Source: Polymyxa betae | Lineage: Eukaryota > Endomyxa > Phytomyxea > Plasmodiophorida > Plasmodiophoridae | Assembly: GCA_003693705.1 (NCBI GenBank) | Contig: RBZT01000508.1 | Coordinates: forward strand, 1-62,608 | Length of the DNA stretch: 62,608 nucleotides | Reading direction: 5' to 3' | Shown here: positions 21,613 through 31,530 of the stretch, in pieces | How the letters are laid out: each line of letters opens with the position of its first letter | Position numbering within the stretch: the first letter of the stretch is position 1 | Translations under genes and position numbers: made by a program | The notes under the pieces: generated by a model | The model's input: only the letters and a program-made list of their open reading frames with translations | What the model was told of the DNA's origin: nothing | Database searches by the model: none

Positions 21613-23846
21613 ATGTCACGATCTATGATCCGAAACTTGCTGCTTGGTAGCGCCGTCGCTCTGGCGTCTGCCCAAAGCGACACGTTGGCGAACATGGATC
21701 TGACAACTGCTGAAGCTGTCCCAACCACGTGCACGGCGGCTCAAATGTCTTCTATCTATAACGCTTGTCTTAACCAGTGTGAACCCACGCCTGCTAATAC
21801 CATCATCGGCTGTGATGACGTTCAAACTCGTTTCCAGATTGTCAAGTGTGCTGCTTTGACTGAACAATGCAACGGCCAGCCCGAATCTGGCGTTATTCGT
21901 CAAGCTCAAGTCAACCGCTTGAAGGAAGTCTGCTTGAACGCCGATTCATTCCGCAAGTCCGATGTCTCGCTGGTGTTCGCCTCTGCCGCCGATGTCGCCA
22001 ACTCGTTGACCGCCCAATCCCAGATCGAACAGTTGACCCTGAATGCCCAAGCTCTTAACAATGTCAACTCGACCGGATTGCCATCAATTCCGGTCGGCAT
22101 GCCTGGCAGTGGCCTTCCAGGTATCAACGGCGCCCAAGAAATTCCTGTTCGCACCAAGCGTGGAATCAAGTACCCTGGCGGTCCCCGAAATCCAGCCGGT
22201 GTTCGTGGAAGTGGCGGTTTATACGGCAACGAGTCTCCATCTGTGGATGATGTTCTTAGCCCACTACCCAGCGACATCGACCTGATGTTGCCACCCATGG
22301 TCAACGGCGGGGTTCCACCTATGGTCAAGGGCGGCGTTCCATCCATGGTCAACGGAGGGATGCCACCAATGGCCAGCAATGGCGCTGGCCGTCCCAAGAA
22401 GGGCGTCTTCTCGAGCAACGGAACCGGTATCCCCAACACCAATGGTATTATCCCAATCGACATCATCGGCGTCTCAGGACCTGGTGGCATCAACATCGAC
22501 ATCATCGACGACACTCAAGGTATCGAAATCACGGGAACTCCTGGCTATGGCGTTGGTGTTCACAAGCCTAGATCTCCACGCAAAGGTCAAGGCAAACGCC
22601 ATGGCTCTCCACGCAATGGCTACTTTGAGATCGTTGGAGGAAACGGCACTGAGGTTCACAACGGCAAAGATGTCTACAATGTCAAGAACGGCAAGTCAGG
22701 CATCGAGATCGGCGTCGGATCTGGTAACGGCGGTGATACCTACATGTTCGATATCAACGGCAAAGGATGGGGCAAAGGTGCTGGATCTCCTAAGAAGGGC
22801 AACGGACAAGGATTCGGTTTTGGATATGGACAAGGCTCCGGAAATGGCCAAGGATCTGGATTTGGACAAGGTTCCGGCTCTGGCCAAGGATCTGGNNNNN
22901 NNNNNNNNNNNNNNNNNNNNNNNNNNNNNNNNNNNNNNNNNNNNNNNNNNNNNNNNNNNNNNNNNNNNNNNNNNNNNNNNNNNNNNNNNNNNNNNNNNNN
23001 NNNNNNNNNNNNNNNNNNNNNGGCTCTGGCCAAGGATCTGGATTCGGACAAGGCTCCGGCTCTGGCCAAGGATCTGGATTTGGACAAGGCTCCGGCTCTG
23101 GCCAAGGATCTGGATCCGGGCAAGGCTCCGGCTCTGGCCAAGGATCTGGATCCGGGCAAGGCTCGGGCTCAGGCCAAGGATCTGGATTCGGACAAGGCTC
23201 CGGCTCTGGCCAAGGATCAGGATCTGGACAAGGCTCCGGTTCTGGCCAAGGATCTGGATTTGGACAAGGCGTTGGCTCCAGTTCTGGATCTGGCCAAGGC
23301 GTCGGCTCGGGCTCCGGCGATGGATACAACACTAGCATTGGCACTGGCTCTAGTGTCGGCTCCGGAAAAGGCGTCGGTCAAGGTGTTAGATCTGGATCTG
23401 GACAGGGTGTCGGCTCTGGATATGGACAAGGAATTGGTTCTGGATCAGGAAGCGGCTCTGGCTCAGGAAGCGGTCCTGGCTCAGGAAGCGGCTCTGGCTC
23501 AGGAAGCGGCTCTGGATCTCCTAGCATTCGAAAGAGCACCGGTGCTGGCGATGGAAAAGGCAGCAGCGGCAGTGGCAGTGGCAAAGGAGCTGGCGTCAAG
23601 GAATACACCTGGAAGCAGACCGGAGGCAAGAAAGGCGACTCTTCATCTTCTTCATCTTCCCCGTCGTCAGTTGGATCATCAGTTACTGCTACCATGGGCA
23701 ACGGCACTGGCGCCAAGACTTACAACACGACCAAGTTCCACACGACCAACTCGACCTCTTCAAAACCGAACTCGGTGGCAAAATTGGCCGGTCCAGCTCT
23801 TTCCGCTGTGGTTGTCTGCGCATTGACCGCTTTCTTTTCATTTTAA
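21613..23846 (+). CDS. Secreted Gly/Ser/Gln-repeat protein, probably GPI-anchored
   Basis: The N-terminal signal peptide is [21 protein letters not shown]. It is followed by a Cys-containing domain (about residues 35-110, Cys in [19 protein letters not shown]) and a Pro/Gly-rich linker with [13 protein letters not shown]-type repeats. A long low-complexity region with about 10-residue repeats such as [10 protein letters not shown] and shorter GSGSGS runs comes next. After the assembly gap the same repeats continue one frame away, so the frame shift is a gap-length artefact. The C-terminal exon frame ends with a Ser/Asn/Thr-rich spacer and a hydrophobic tail, [20 protein letters not shown], with no charged residues after it, typical of a GPI-attachment signal. 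This is probably a cell-wall or cyst-coat protein (inference). An AATAAA follows about 35 nt after the stop. Confidence 0.8.
22800..23530 (+). repeat. 30-bp imperfect tandem repeats coding [10 protein letters not shown]
   Basis: DNA-level repeats built on GGCTCTGGCCAAGGATCTGG and variants run through the coding sequence on both sides of the gap, then degrade into shorter GGATCAGGAAGCGGC units. The high identity explains why the assembly stopped here. Confidence 0.85.
22896..23021. other. Assembly gap (126 N)
   Basis: A run of 126 N inside the repeat. The reading frame before it (codon positions from 21613) and the frame of the Gly-Ser repeats after it (from 23022) differ by one base, so the number of N is an estimate rather than a true length. 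Confidence 0.95.
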
Positions 23847-24278
23847 ATTCTATAAGCAAAGTGTGATCCTAGTCGATATGCTTAATAAATCTCGATTGTT
23901 TTTAACTTTTGCGAATCATATTTCGATTAGCTCAATTTGCATCTAAGGATGCTAAATAGTAAAGATCACACAAACCGTTTCCAAAGTCTCCTACCTGAAT
24001 GCATTTTTTTTTCTCAAATATCACTTGCAGCACTTTCATTGATCAAAACTGAAAAAGAAATGAAAAATTTTGCGGAATGTAAAATCTATATTGGGAATCT
24101 GATAGCAGAGCGCAGTCGAAAGCCGGAGGCCGCGCCCATCATAACGAATTGCTCTCAAAACACTCAATCCACGTCATCATTTTTCATTACCATCGCTCTA
24201 TTCGACGTCGGTCTGTCGTTTGCCATCCTTGTCGCCAGCTTGCGTATGGCTTTGGCCTAGGCTAAAGCGCCGGGCGCA
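23847..24278. other. Spacer before the bromodomain gene
   Basis: A 107-codon open frame (23937-24260) occurs here but shows no family. A possible 3' splice site (CCTAG before GCTAAAGCG, at 24260) sits just upstream of the bromodomain gene's chosen start, so this region may contain an unrecognised 5' exon of that gene. Confidence 0.4.
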
Positions 24279-27200
24279 ATGGGTGGCTGGAAAAAGGAGT
24301 TCCAAAGCATTTTGAGCCGGCTGAAGCGTGAGCCTGGATATGTCTACTTTAAAGTGGCAGTCGATCCAGTTGGGCTGCATATTCCCCTTTATCCATATCT
24401 CATAAAATGCCCAATGGATTTGGGTACCGTCGAGGTATGATGCTCTGCGAACATTTAAGTGTTTGGATTGGAAGAAAGGCATTATTCAGCATATTCGTCC
24501 CCTTTTTATTCAACGTCTACAACCGACGCATGTAATATTTTAGGCAAAACTATCTTCAGGTGCATATGAATCGCAAGCTCCAGCCGCAGTTGATGTTTTG
24601 ACCTGTTTCAACAACGCTTTATTATTCAATGGCCCATCTTCTACTGGCTCCGATGTTTACAAATCAGCCAAGTCAATGCGAGGGACTTTCGCTAAATTGC
24701 ATCGTTCAAAATTTGGCTCGGATCCGCCTTACACTGGATTCCACGTTTCTGCACCAGACCCTCTTCCTGAAGAAGAACGTGTTGAATTGACGAAACCGAA
24801 CGTCGCGATTTTGATGGATATGCTAGATAGGCTTAAGAAGAAGTACAAGAAGGCCCTTGAGCCTTTTATTTTCTGTGTCGATCCGGAGCGATATCCGGAT
24901 TACTATAAAAGAGTCCCGAATCCCATCGCTCTGTCTGTTGTTGAGGTCAGGGGAGTCAATCTCTCGATTTTGTTCGGTTCTCTGACATTTTTTTAAGCTG
25001 AAAGGCTGATCCTCTGGTTACTTCTTTTTGGTTATCTGGTTTGCGTGAAGAGTCACTCTTTGCTTGGCGTGAACAATCACTCTTTGATGCGATTCACTGT
25101 TTTATATGCTACATAATTCTCACTCGTTTATTATTTCGCTGTCTTTTTTCACTCGCATCAATGGAGCTTGTGGTTAATGGGCCCCAATCTAATCATTGCT
25201 TTAGGCCAAACTTGAGCTTCATGGATACGAGATGTTTGGGCATTTTGCAGCAGAAATTCGGCGGATTTGGAGCAACTGTCAACTATACAACGGACAGGAT
25301 AAACTCTCAAGGCAGGCAGGAAAGATAGCTGCAAAATTCGAGAAATACCTCGGCAAAGCTTTGGACGATATGCGGTCTATTGTTGTGATTGATGATGGTC
25401 CTGCTAAGAAGGCGGCAGCAATGGTCGTTCTCCCTGTTTCATTGGCATCTAGCACTCTCGTCGACCCACAGGTTGTTCCAAAAGCTGAATCTCCACTAGC
25501 ACCATCGGCAGCTAAGCCTAATTCCGGTCTCCCCGCTAGTATTGAACCCGAAAAGCTTCCAGCTCCACCTCAGGTAGGCTGTTGCTTCTGATCTGAATCG
25601 CAATACTCATTTCGTTTAGAAAGCTAAACGGGATCAGTCGATTACACTAAAATTGGCTCTTTCATCGCGACCTCCGTTCAATAAAGCCGCTTGTCTCGAC
25701 ATAATCAACAAGCTCATCAAAGACAAACGCTCCCAATTGTTTCGAGATCCTGTCCCCGACTCAGTTCCCGGCTATCGCGATGTTATTGATCGACCGATGG
25801 ATCTGAAAACAGTTCGGGTATTCTAGCTGATTTACCCTGATGTGAGAGGCTTACCGTTTGTAGGGGAATATTCAAGCAGGGCGCTATGAAAGCAATGATG
25901 ATTTCGTAGCAGATGTGGCTCAGATTTGGGAAAACTGTCGCACTTTCAATGGACACTCCCCCATTACTGATATAGCCAATGTTCTCGCTACGAAATTCGA
26001 GCGAGATCTACTTCCATTACTTGATGCTGAGTATCCGCCTGTTTCTCAGGCGTCAAAACTTTCAGCACCACCCCCGAAACCAAAACAGCCCAAAGTTCAG
26101 CCGCCCAAAGTTCAGCCTCAGCCAGTTGTTGTCGAAGAACCAGTTCCAGTGAAAGTGGAACCTACACCTCCTCCTGCTTATTCTGGTCCCATTCTGCCTT
26201 CAATTCCTATTCTGCCCACTGCAGCTGATGCTTCACTAATATGTATTCCCTCTCAGCCAATGACCAGGACCTCTTCTCGTCTTTGCTCGACGATTCTGCG
26301 TTCTGTTATCTCAGTCGACATGTCTGGGGATTTTATGGATCCCCTTGACCCTGATATGTATAATTATGTCGGATATGACGAGTACGTTAAAAAGCGGATG
26401 GACTTGAAAACGGTCAGAAGGAATCTGGACACAGATCGCTATCCTACACCAAACGATTTTTTTGCCGATCTCAATTTGGTGTTTCTCAATGCCCTCACAT
26501 ACCCTGGCACTCCATTGCTTACCAAAATTGCTGCCAGGTATCTGTACTTACATGCTGAAACCGGATTTCTAGAGGCTTTTCCTGGAGCCAATTCCAAGCA
26601 AAACCTCAAACAACCGTGGGTCCAAGCTGCTAGGACTGCTCTGAATGAAGTCAACGCTTATGATTTCGGAAGGCTGTTTGCCGAACCAGTAAATCCCATC
26701 GTATTCAATCTTCTTGAATACTACGATCGTATTGAGAAGCCACGAGATCTCATAACTGTTACAAGGCGTCTTAATGCTGGTATTTACAGTACAGCTAGCG
26801 AGTTCCTTGCGGAAGTTGACCTGATTTGGTCCAATTGCATGCTCTATCATGGTGACACGAATCCTGATCTTACCGATGTTGCTGTTAACTGTCGAACTGT
26901 CTTTTTGGAATCGTTTGATCGCGCTCTTTCTGGTGTTTCAACGTCGGAATCTACTTCAACAGAACTGACATCCCTTCCTCCTGTCACTGGGGAATCAACT
27001 CTTCCGCCTCCCAAAGCCCCTGCAAAGCGACCGGTGCCCACACCTGCTGTCCATCTAATTCGGCGTCTCAAGAAGATGGATACTCAACAGGTATTCCACT
27101 TTCCTGTGGACCAAGCTCTCTATCCCGAATATAAAAATTTCGTTGAGAAGCCGATGGATTTGGGGACCATTGAAGCGAAATTATTGGAAGGTGGCTATTT

Positions 27201-28005
27201 TAAAGCTGAGGATTATATCGCTGATGTTCGACTGATTTTCACAAACTGTTCAGCATATAATGGTGAAGGGACTCCTATTCGTACACTCGGAAATCGTATG
27301 GCTGGAGTTTTCGAGTCCCATCTAGAAAAAACTGACATTCAGGCATCTCTGGATGAAATTCGCATCAAACTCGAACAGAAACGAGAAGAGAAAATTCGAA
27401 AAGAAAAAGAGAAGGAAGAGAAGAAAGTCGCCATTCAACAAAAAGCTGCTAAGCAAGCCTCGGAATCTGCAAAACGAAAAGCTGATGGCGGTGATGTACA
27501 TGGTCCGCCTCAGAAAGCCGCTAAGATTGACCATAGTAAAGCCAGGAGACCGTTGCCACCCGTACCGAGTGCGGTCTCAGATGAGCTGGTGTTCAAAACT
27601 TTACCCCCAAGAATCCCCATGCCTGTTTCAGTTCGTAAGAAGCTGTTGCCGTTAATACGCTCCCAAATCAGCACCTTAAAGTTGATACCAAAATCGATGT
27701 TATCTTCAAATTCAACTGACGGTCCAAAGACTGCTGAAGCTGATAAAAGCAACGAAGAAGCGGTACAACTTCTCGCTAGGGGATCAAATGGGATTAAGTT
27801 TCGGCTTGGTGCCAAGTTCAAAACAAGGACCAGACCTCAGAAAGAAGTCAGTTGTTCTCGCGCCGGTCCTGTTTTTGCTAATTCCATGGACGCTGATGAT
27901 GCGATGAATATCGATTCCTACAGCCAATGGGATTCGAAGGTTCAGTCATGGCTTCAGAATATGCAGTCGGAATCAAACACTTCAGTCGATTGTTGGGCAA
28001 GATAG
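24279..28005 (+). CDS. Protein with six bromodomains (polybromo-like)
   Basis: At least five exons. Bromodomains: BD1 (24285-24700, split by an intron of about 108 nt) with CPMDLGTVE and FNNALLFNG. BD2 (about 24800-25360, split by an intron of about 250 nt) with IWSNCQLYNG. BD3 (about 25640-26025) with IDRPMDLKTV and IWENCRTFNG. BD4 (about 26260-26560) with MDLKTVRRNL and FLNALTYPG. BD5 (about 26605-26935) with IEKPRDLITV and IWSNCMLYHG. BD6 (about 27035-27340) with VEKPMDLGTIEAKL and FTNCSAYNG. The acetyl-lysine-binding Asn is kept in BD1, 2, 3 and 6 but is Pro in BD4 and His in BD5. A basic KEKEKEEKK region and a short tail follow, and no BAH or HMG domain is visible. Six tandem bromodomains recall PBRM1 of PBAF/RSC. 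A chromatin-targeting role is inferred. Confidence 0.85.
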
Positions 28006-28152
28006 AGCTCTCTTTTCTAAGGGCTGATTTGATCTACATCCCATTCCATATATCAATGAGATCAAGTAATTGTTAATATACTATGTATTGAATAGATTAA
28101 TTATTAAATATTTATAACAGAGATAGAATCCAAGCATGTCCGCCAATGCTTT

Positions 28153-29031
28153 TCATTGGCAGTTTGAAGTTTTGTCAGAATGAATTCTGCCATTCCTGAG
28201 ACGTAGCCTGTCCAAGTTGGGACTTAGTTCGCTGTTAGCATTTTGTTTTGATTTCGGAGAATGGACAGTCCGCTTTCTCAAAGAAACCTTTGCTTTGCGA
28301 AGAAGAGCTTCATTGAGGCGATAACCAAGCTTTTTGAGTGATAGAGTAAAAAAATCGCCACAAACAAGAACGGATTCTTTCAGGGTATTGAGGTCCAAGC
28401 GAATGTGATTAAAGGACTCAGTAAGGGTGGACATACTCTGGAGCTTCTCCTGGCGATTCAATGAAGACTGAATTGTTCTCTGAAAACGCAGTTCTTGCAC
28501 TGATCTCTCCAGTTCAGCGATCTTTCCCTCTGCGTAGTGTCGATACGCTTGGAATTCATCAAGGGAGAGGCGAAGCTCATTCTGACATTCTGATACGCTG
28601 CGATGTGCAGCTTGTAAAGCTAATAGCAGCCCATAAACGTCAGCGTTTTGTTCAGAGTCAATTCGGGTAATGTTACACGAGCGAGATTTAGCATCATTTG
28701 TACTTTCTGGAATCTCATCGTATGGATATATATTTGGAGTTTCTCCCAGCTGCTTATCAGAGGTGCTGACATTTGTTGTTAGTTGGACGTCAGCATTGTT
28801 GACATTGACAAGCGAAGCAACTGACGACGGACTCGTTCGTCTTTCACTTTCACAAGGAGGAGACGTATTAGTTTTGGGAGAATAACTAGTGCCGTCATCA
28901 TATTGAAAATTAAGTTCTAGCTGAGCTCCCGTAATTTCTTGAGCAGAGCATGGCCCGGAATCTACTGCGGTCTGTAGATCTGGATTGACACCTCGATAGA
29001 AATCGGCCAAGACCGAGCTCTTCATCACCAC
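28153..29031 (-). CDS. Coiled-coil hypothetical protein
   Basis: A single-exon 292-residue protein. The N-terminal half is Ser/Thr/Asn-rich and probably disordered. A coiled coil (about residues 130-190: ALQAAHRSVSECQNELRLSL followed by DEFQAYRHYAEGKIAELERS) leads into a helical segment and a strongly basic tail (KVSLRKRTVHSPKSKQ). I recognise no family. The basic tail could be a nuclear signal. Its stop lies about 150 bp from that of the bromodomain gene, so the two converge. Confidence 0.6.
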   Translation of the reverse strand: MVMKSSVLADFYRGVNPDLQTAVDSGPCSAQEITGAQLELNFQYDDGTSYSPKTNTSPPCESERRTSPSSVASLVNVNNADVQLTTNVSTSDKQLGETPNIYPYDEIPESTNDAKSRSCNITRIDSEQNADVYGLLLALQAAHRSVSECQNELRLSLDEFQAYRHYAEGKIAELERSVQELRFQRTIQSSLNRQEKLQSMSTLTESFNHIRLDLNTLKESVLVCGDFFTLSLKKLGYRLNEALLRKAKVSLRKRTVHSPKSKQNANSELSPNLDRLRLRNGRIHSDKTSNCQ

Positions 29032-29436
29032 ATCATTACGAATGAATAAAAGTGTGTATTGAATGAAAGCAAAATTGAAACTTAGGAGGAGGCCAAGCGG
29101 GAGGCCAATCCTTCACAGATAGCCTCAATGTGAATGCCACAAACAAGATGATGGTCGTCTGATCAAACTTTTACAGATTATCAGAATGATCAACTCATGT
29201 CATCATGATACTGGTCGATAATGCTGATTGGGGATGAGGCTCGATTGCCTGGCTACAAAATCGCTTCTCGCCAAACAACCGTTAAATGGATGAGCTGCAT
29301 AGCCCATAGCCCATTTAGGGGGCCCTCAATACCGTCATTTCCGTTCTTTCAAATCCCGTAGATTTGCTTTTTTCCTGACTTGATGACCGGTTTGATCATT
29401 CTTCATACAACTTAATACCTCACTCCTTTTTAACCA
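29032..29436. promoter_or_regulatory. Shared promoter region of two divergent genes
   Basis: A 405-bp space between the coiled-coil gene (minus) and the signal-peptide gene (plus). No recognisable motif, only scattered AT-rich stretches. It presumably holds both promoters. Confidence 0.4.
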
Positions 29437-30422
29437 ATGGAAACCACTATCGTATTTGTCGTCGTCATCTCGGCTTTCTTCGTCCCGTTCTGCGATGCGG
29501 CCATAATATCCGATTTGAGTCAGAGCCAGGAGACGTCCCAAGGAATGATGCACCAAATGGTAGTAACCTCTGCCTTGTGAATATCCACCTATCTGATTGC
29601 GTTTATCTGCAGGAACAAGGCTCAGACTATCCCTCCCATGGATTCAAGCAGAACGTCTGGCTCGTGAGAGATTTGGCCGTGAACACCGTCGAAAAGAATG
29701 TCAATGACATCGACCTGCATAACAATGTATGGTGTCGAATTGATGCTGGAAGAGAGACAGGCATTGACATGATCATATCTCAAATCGTATTGGTAAGTTT
29801 ATTAGTCCAATAATTAGAGGGTTATGCTAATGTGCTATAGCTGCGGGTTCTCTTTCGAATCATGTTCAATGCTTTCAGAGAATGGGATGCTAAATCAACA
29901 TTATCACAGATTGTTGCTTCCTTTCGTGCTTCGGAAGAAGGCAATCAGTATCTGCGTTCAATGTCGTTCAAAAACGTGAAAGACGCAGCTCCAAGGCTGA
30001 CAAGATCGTTGACAAGGCCGACGATGCCTCAAATCAAGTCGTTGTCGCGAACCATATCGAGGAATGCTGTGCCTTTGACGAGAACCGTCTCGAAGAATGT
30101 GATCGAAATGCATGTTGATGCAGCAAGGTTCTTCCATCAATTCAGACTCGTGAAATGCATCTTGAAGAACATCATCCCGACCGATGGAGATCTGATCGAT
30201 GTCGCTAGTAATGTTATCTTAGTAATGTGGCTTACTTGTACTGCTCATGCTTTGGCCAAGAACGCCTTCGATGACCCTGTTAGTCTGATCACGTACCAGC
30301 TAACAAGAGAAGGAATCACTCTTAGAAGGTTCTTAATGGATATGGTGGCTCTCATTTACATAAGTTTTTACGTCATACGATTTATTTGTAGGTTGACATG
30401 CAGATTTATCTGCAAACACTGA
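29437..30422 (+). CDS. Membrane protein with signal peptide, unknown family
   Basis: Three exons (29437-29559, 29613-29792, 29841-30422) join in frame to 294 residues. The first exon encodes a clear signal peptide, IVFVVVISAFFVPFCDA. The middle is soluble, with a basic Arg/Ser/Thr repeat (RLTRSLTRPTMPQIKS, LSRTISRNAVPLTRTVS), like consecutive phosphorylatable RTxS motifs. The C-terminus has one or two hydrophobic helices (NVILVMWLTCTAHALA and ALIYISFYVIRFICR) and ends basic. No family is recognised. It is probably an ER or plasma-membrane protein. Confidence 0.7.
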
Positions 30423-30896
30423 AATCATCTGATCAAAGTAAACAGAAAATACCTCAAATCTCTGATAATTTTGTAATCGTTTGACCCTGTATTGCGTTTT
30501 TTTAAGGGCCGATCACATTGCATCTCGGGGGTCGCTTAGCTCTTTCGTTCGAATCGATTGGTTCCTAAAACGCAAGTAGTAGTGTAAAACACGACTTTGA
30601 AGCGGGAACGATGCATCAATGACAGTGTTTGGCAGACAGGTCAACAAAGTGTCAAGGTATGGATGGCAGCCAAAGCCTCGTTAGCTTTAGAATCTGTTTT
30701 ATAAATGTGATAAGAATCAAGTCATCACTCAATCTGAATTGTAACAAATCACAGAGTGGTAACATTACAGTTGAGATTATTCACGCAATAACAATCAGTC
30801 ATTTCCAATTTTGTGATCGTTATTGATCTCGTCATTGATCTCCAGATCCAGATATCGACGGATTAGTCGGACCTGACCATAATCCAGACGGTCCCA
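30423..30896. other. Intergenic, 4EHP promoter side
   Basis: AT-rich, with no gene seen. A GTTCGAATC string near 30548 resembles a tRNA B box, but no matching A box or cloverleaf could be drawn. Confidence 0.4.
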
Positions 30897-31487
30897 TTGC
30901 CAGGCATTGGCCCAGTTTATCTCATGTCTGCTGAGAATAGAGAACACCCGCTCAAGGCGCGGTATTCGCTATGGATAGCGCCGCGCTCCTTCGCCGGCGC
31001 CTACCAGGCCCAGCTCACACATTTGGCGACGTTCTCCACCGTCGAATCGTTCTGGCGTCATTGGTCTTGGACGATCAGACCGAGTGAGATCGGTTTCAAC
31101 TGCGATCTGCATCTGTTTCGTGACCGCATCCGTCCAATTTGGGAGGACGACAACAATGTGAACGGTGGCAAATGGGAGATCCATCTCAGGAAAGGGATTG
31201 CATCGCGCTGCTTCGAGGATGTCATCCTGGCCGTTCTGGGAGACCAATTCCGGGTCGGTGATGAGATTTGTGGCGTGGTGGTCAGCATCAAATCGCACGA
31301 AGATATGTTATCGATCTGGAATCGATCTGCTCATGACCAGGATGTGATCAGCAGTATCCGAGACACACTAAAACAGATCCTGAACATCCCCTCGAACCAG
31401 GCTTTACAATACCATGTTCACAGCGAGAAGATGGCCGCCATGCAACAGCAGCAGGTCCAGCAACAACGTCAGCAGCAACACCCTTAA
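30897..31487 (+). CDS. Class II eIF4E homologue (4EHP type)
   Basis: A single-exon protein of up to 196 residues. The first in-frame ATG is used, and an alternative at 30924 (MSAENREHPLKARYSLW) fits the family better. Diagnostic blocks: ATFSTVESFWRHWSW, FRDRIRPIWEDDNNVNGGKW (second cap-stacking Trp present), LRKGIASRCFEDVILAVLG, VGDEICGVVVS, and SIWNRSAHDQDVISSIRDTL. At the positions of human eIF4E Trp43 and Trp56 the protein has Tyr (ARYSLW and AYQAQL), the hallmark of class II proteins. 4EHP binds caps weakly and usually represses translation or works with GIGYF-type partners. The tail is Gln-rich (MQQQQVQQQRQQQ). The dynein heavy chain converges on it with 43 bp between the stop codons. 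Confidence 0.9.
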   Translation: MPGIGPVYLMSAENREHPLKARYSLWIAPRSFAGAYQAQLTHLATFSTVESFWRHWSWTIRPSEIGFNCDLHLFRDRIRPIWEDDNNVNGGKWEIHLRKGIASRCFEDVILAVLGDQFRVGDEICGVVVSIKSHEDMLSIWNRSAHDQDVISSIRDTLKQILNIPSNQALQYHVHSEKMAAMQQQQVQQQRQQQHP

Positions 31488-31530
31488 TGTACCTAATATA
31501 ATTGAGTCATAGCACAGCGATACTGTTTTA

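Noticed and set aside
22740-23344. Long minus-strand Pro-rich frames over the repeat region
   Set aside because: They are antisense readings of the Gly-Ser-Gln repeats and contain the assembly gap. The plus strand has a signal peptide and a GPI-type tail.
30521-30600. Possible tRNA gene (GTTCGAATC string)
   Set aside because: No A box at the right distance and no cloverleaf could be folded by eye.
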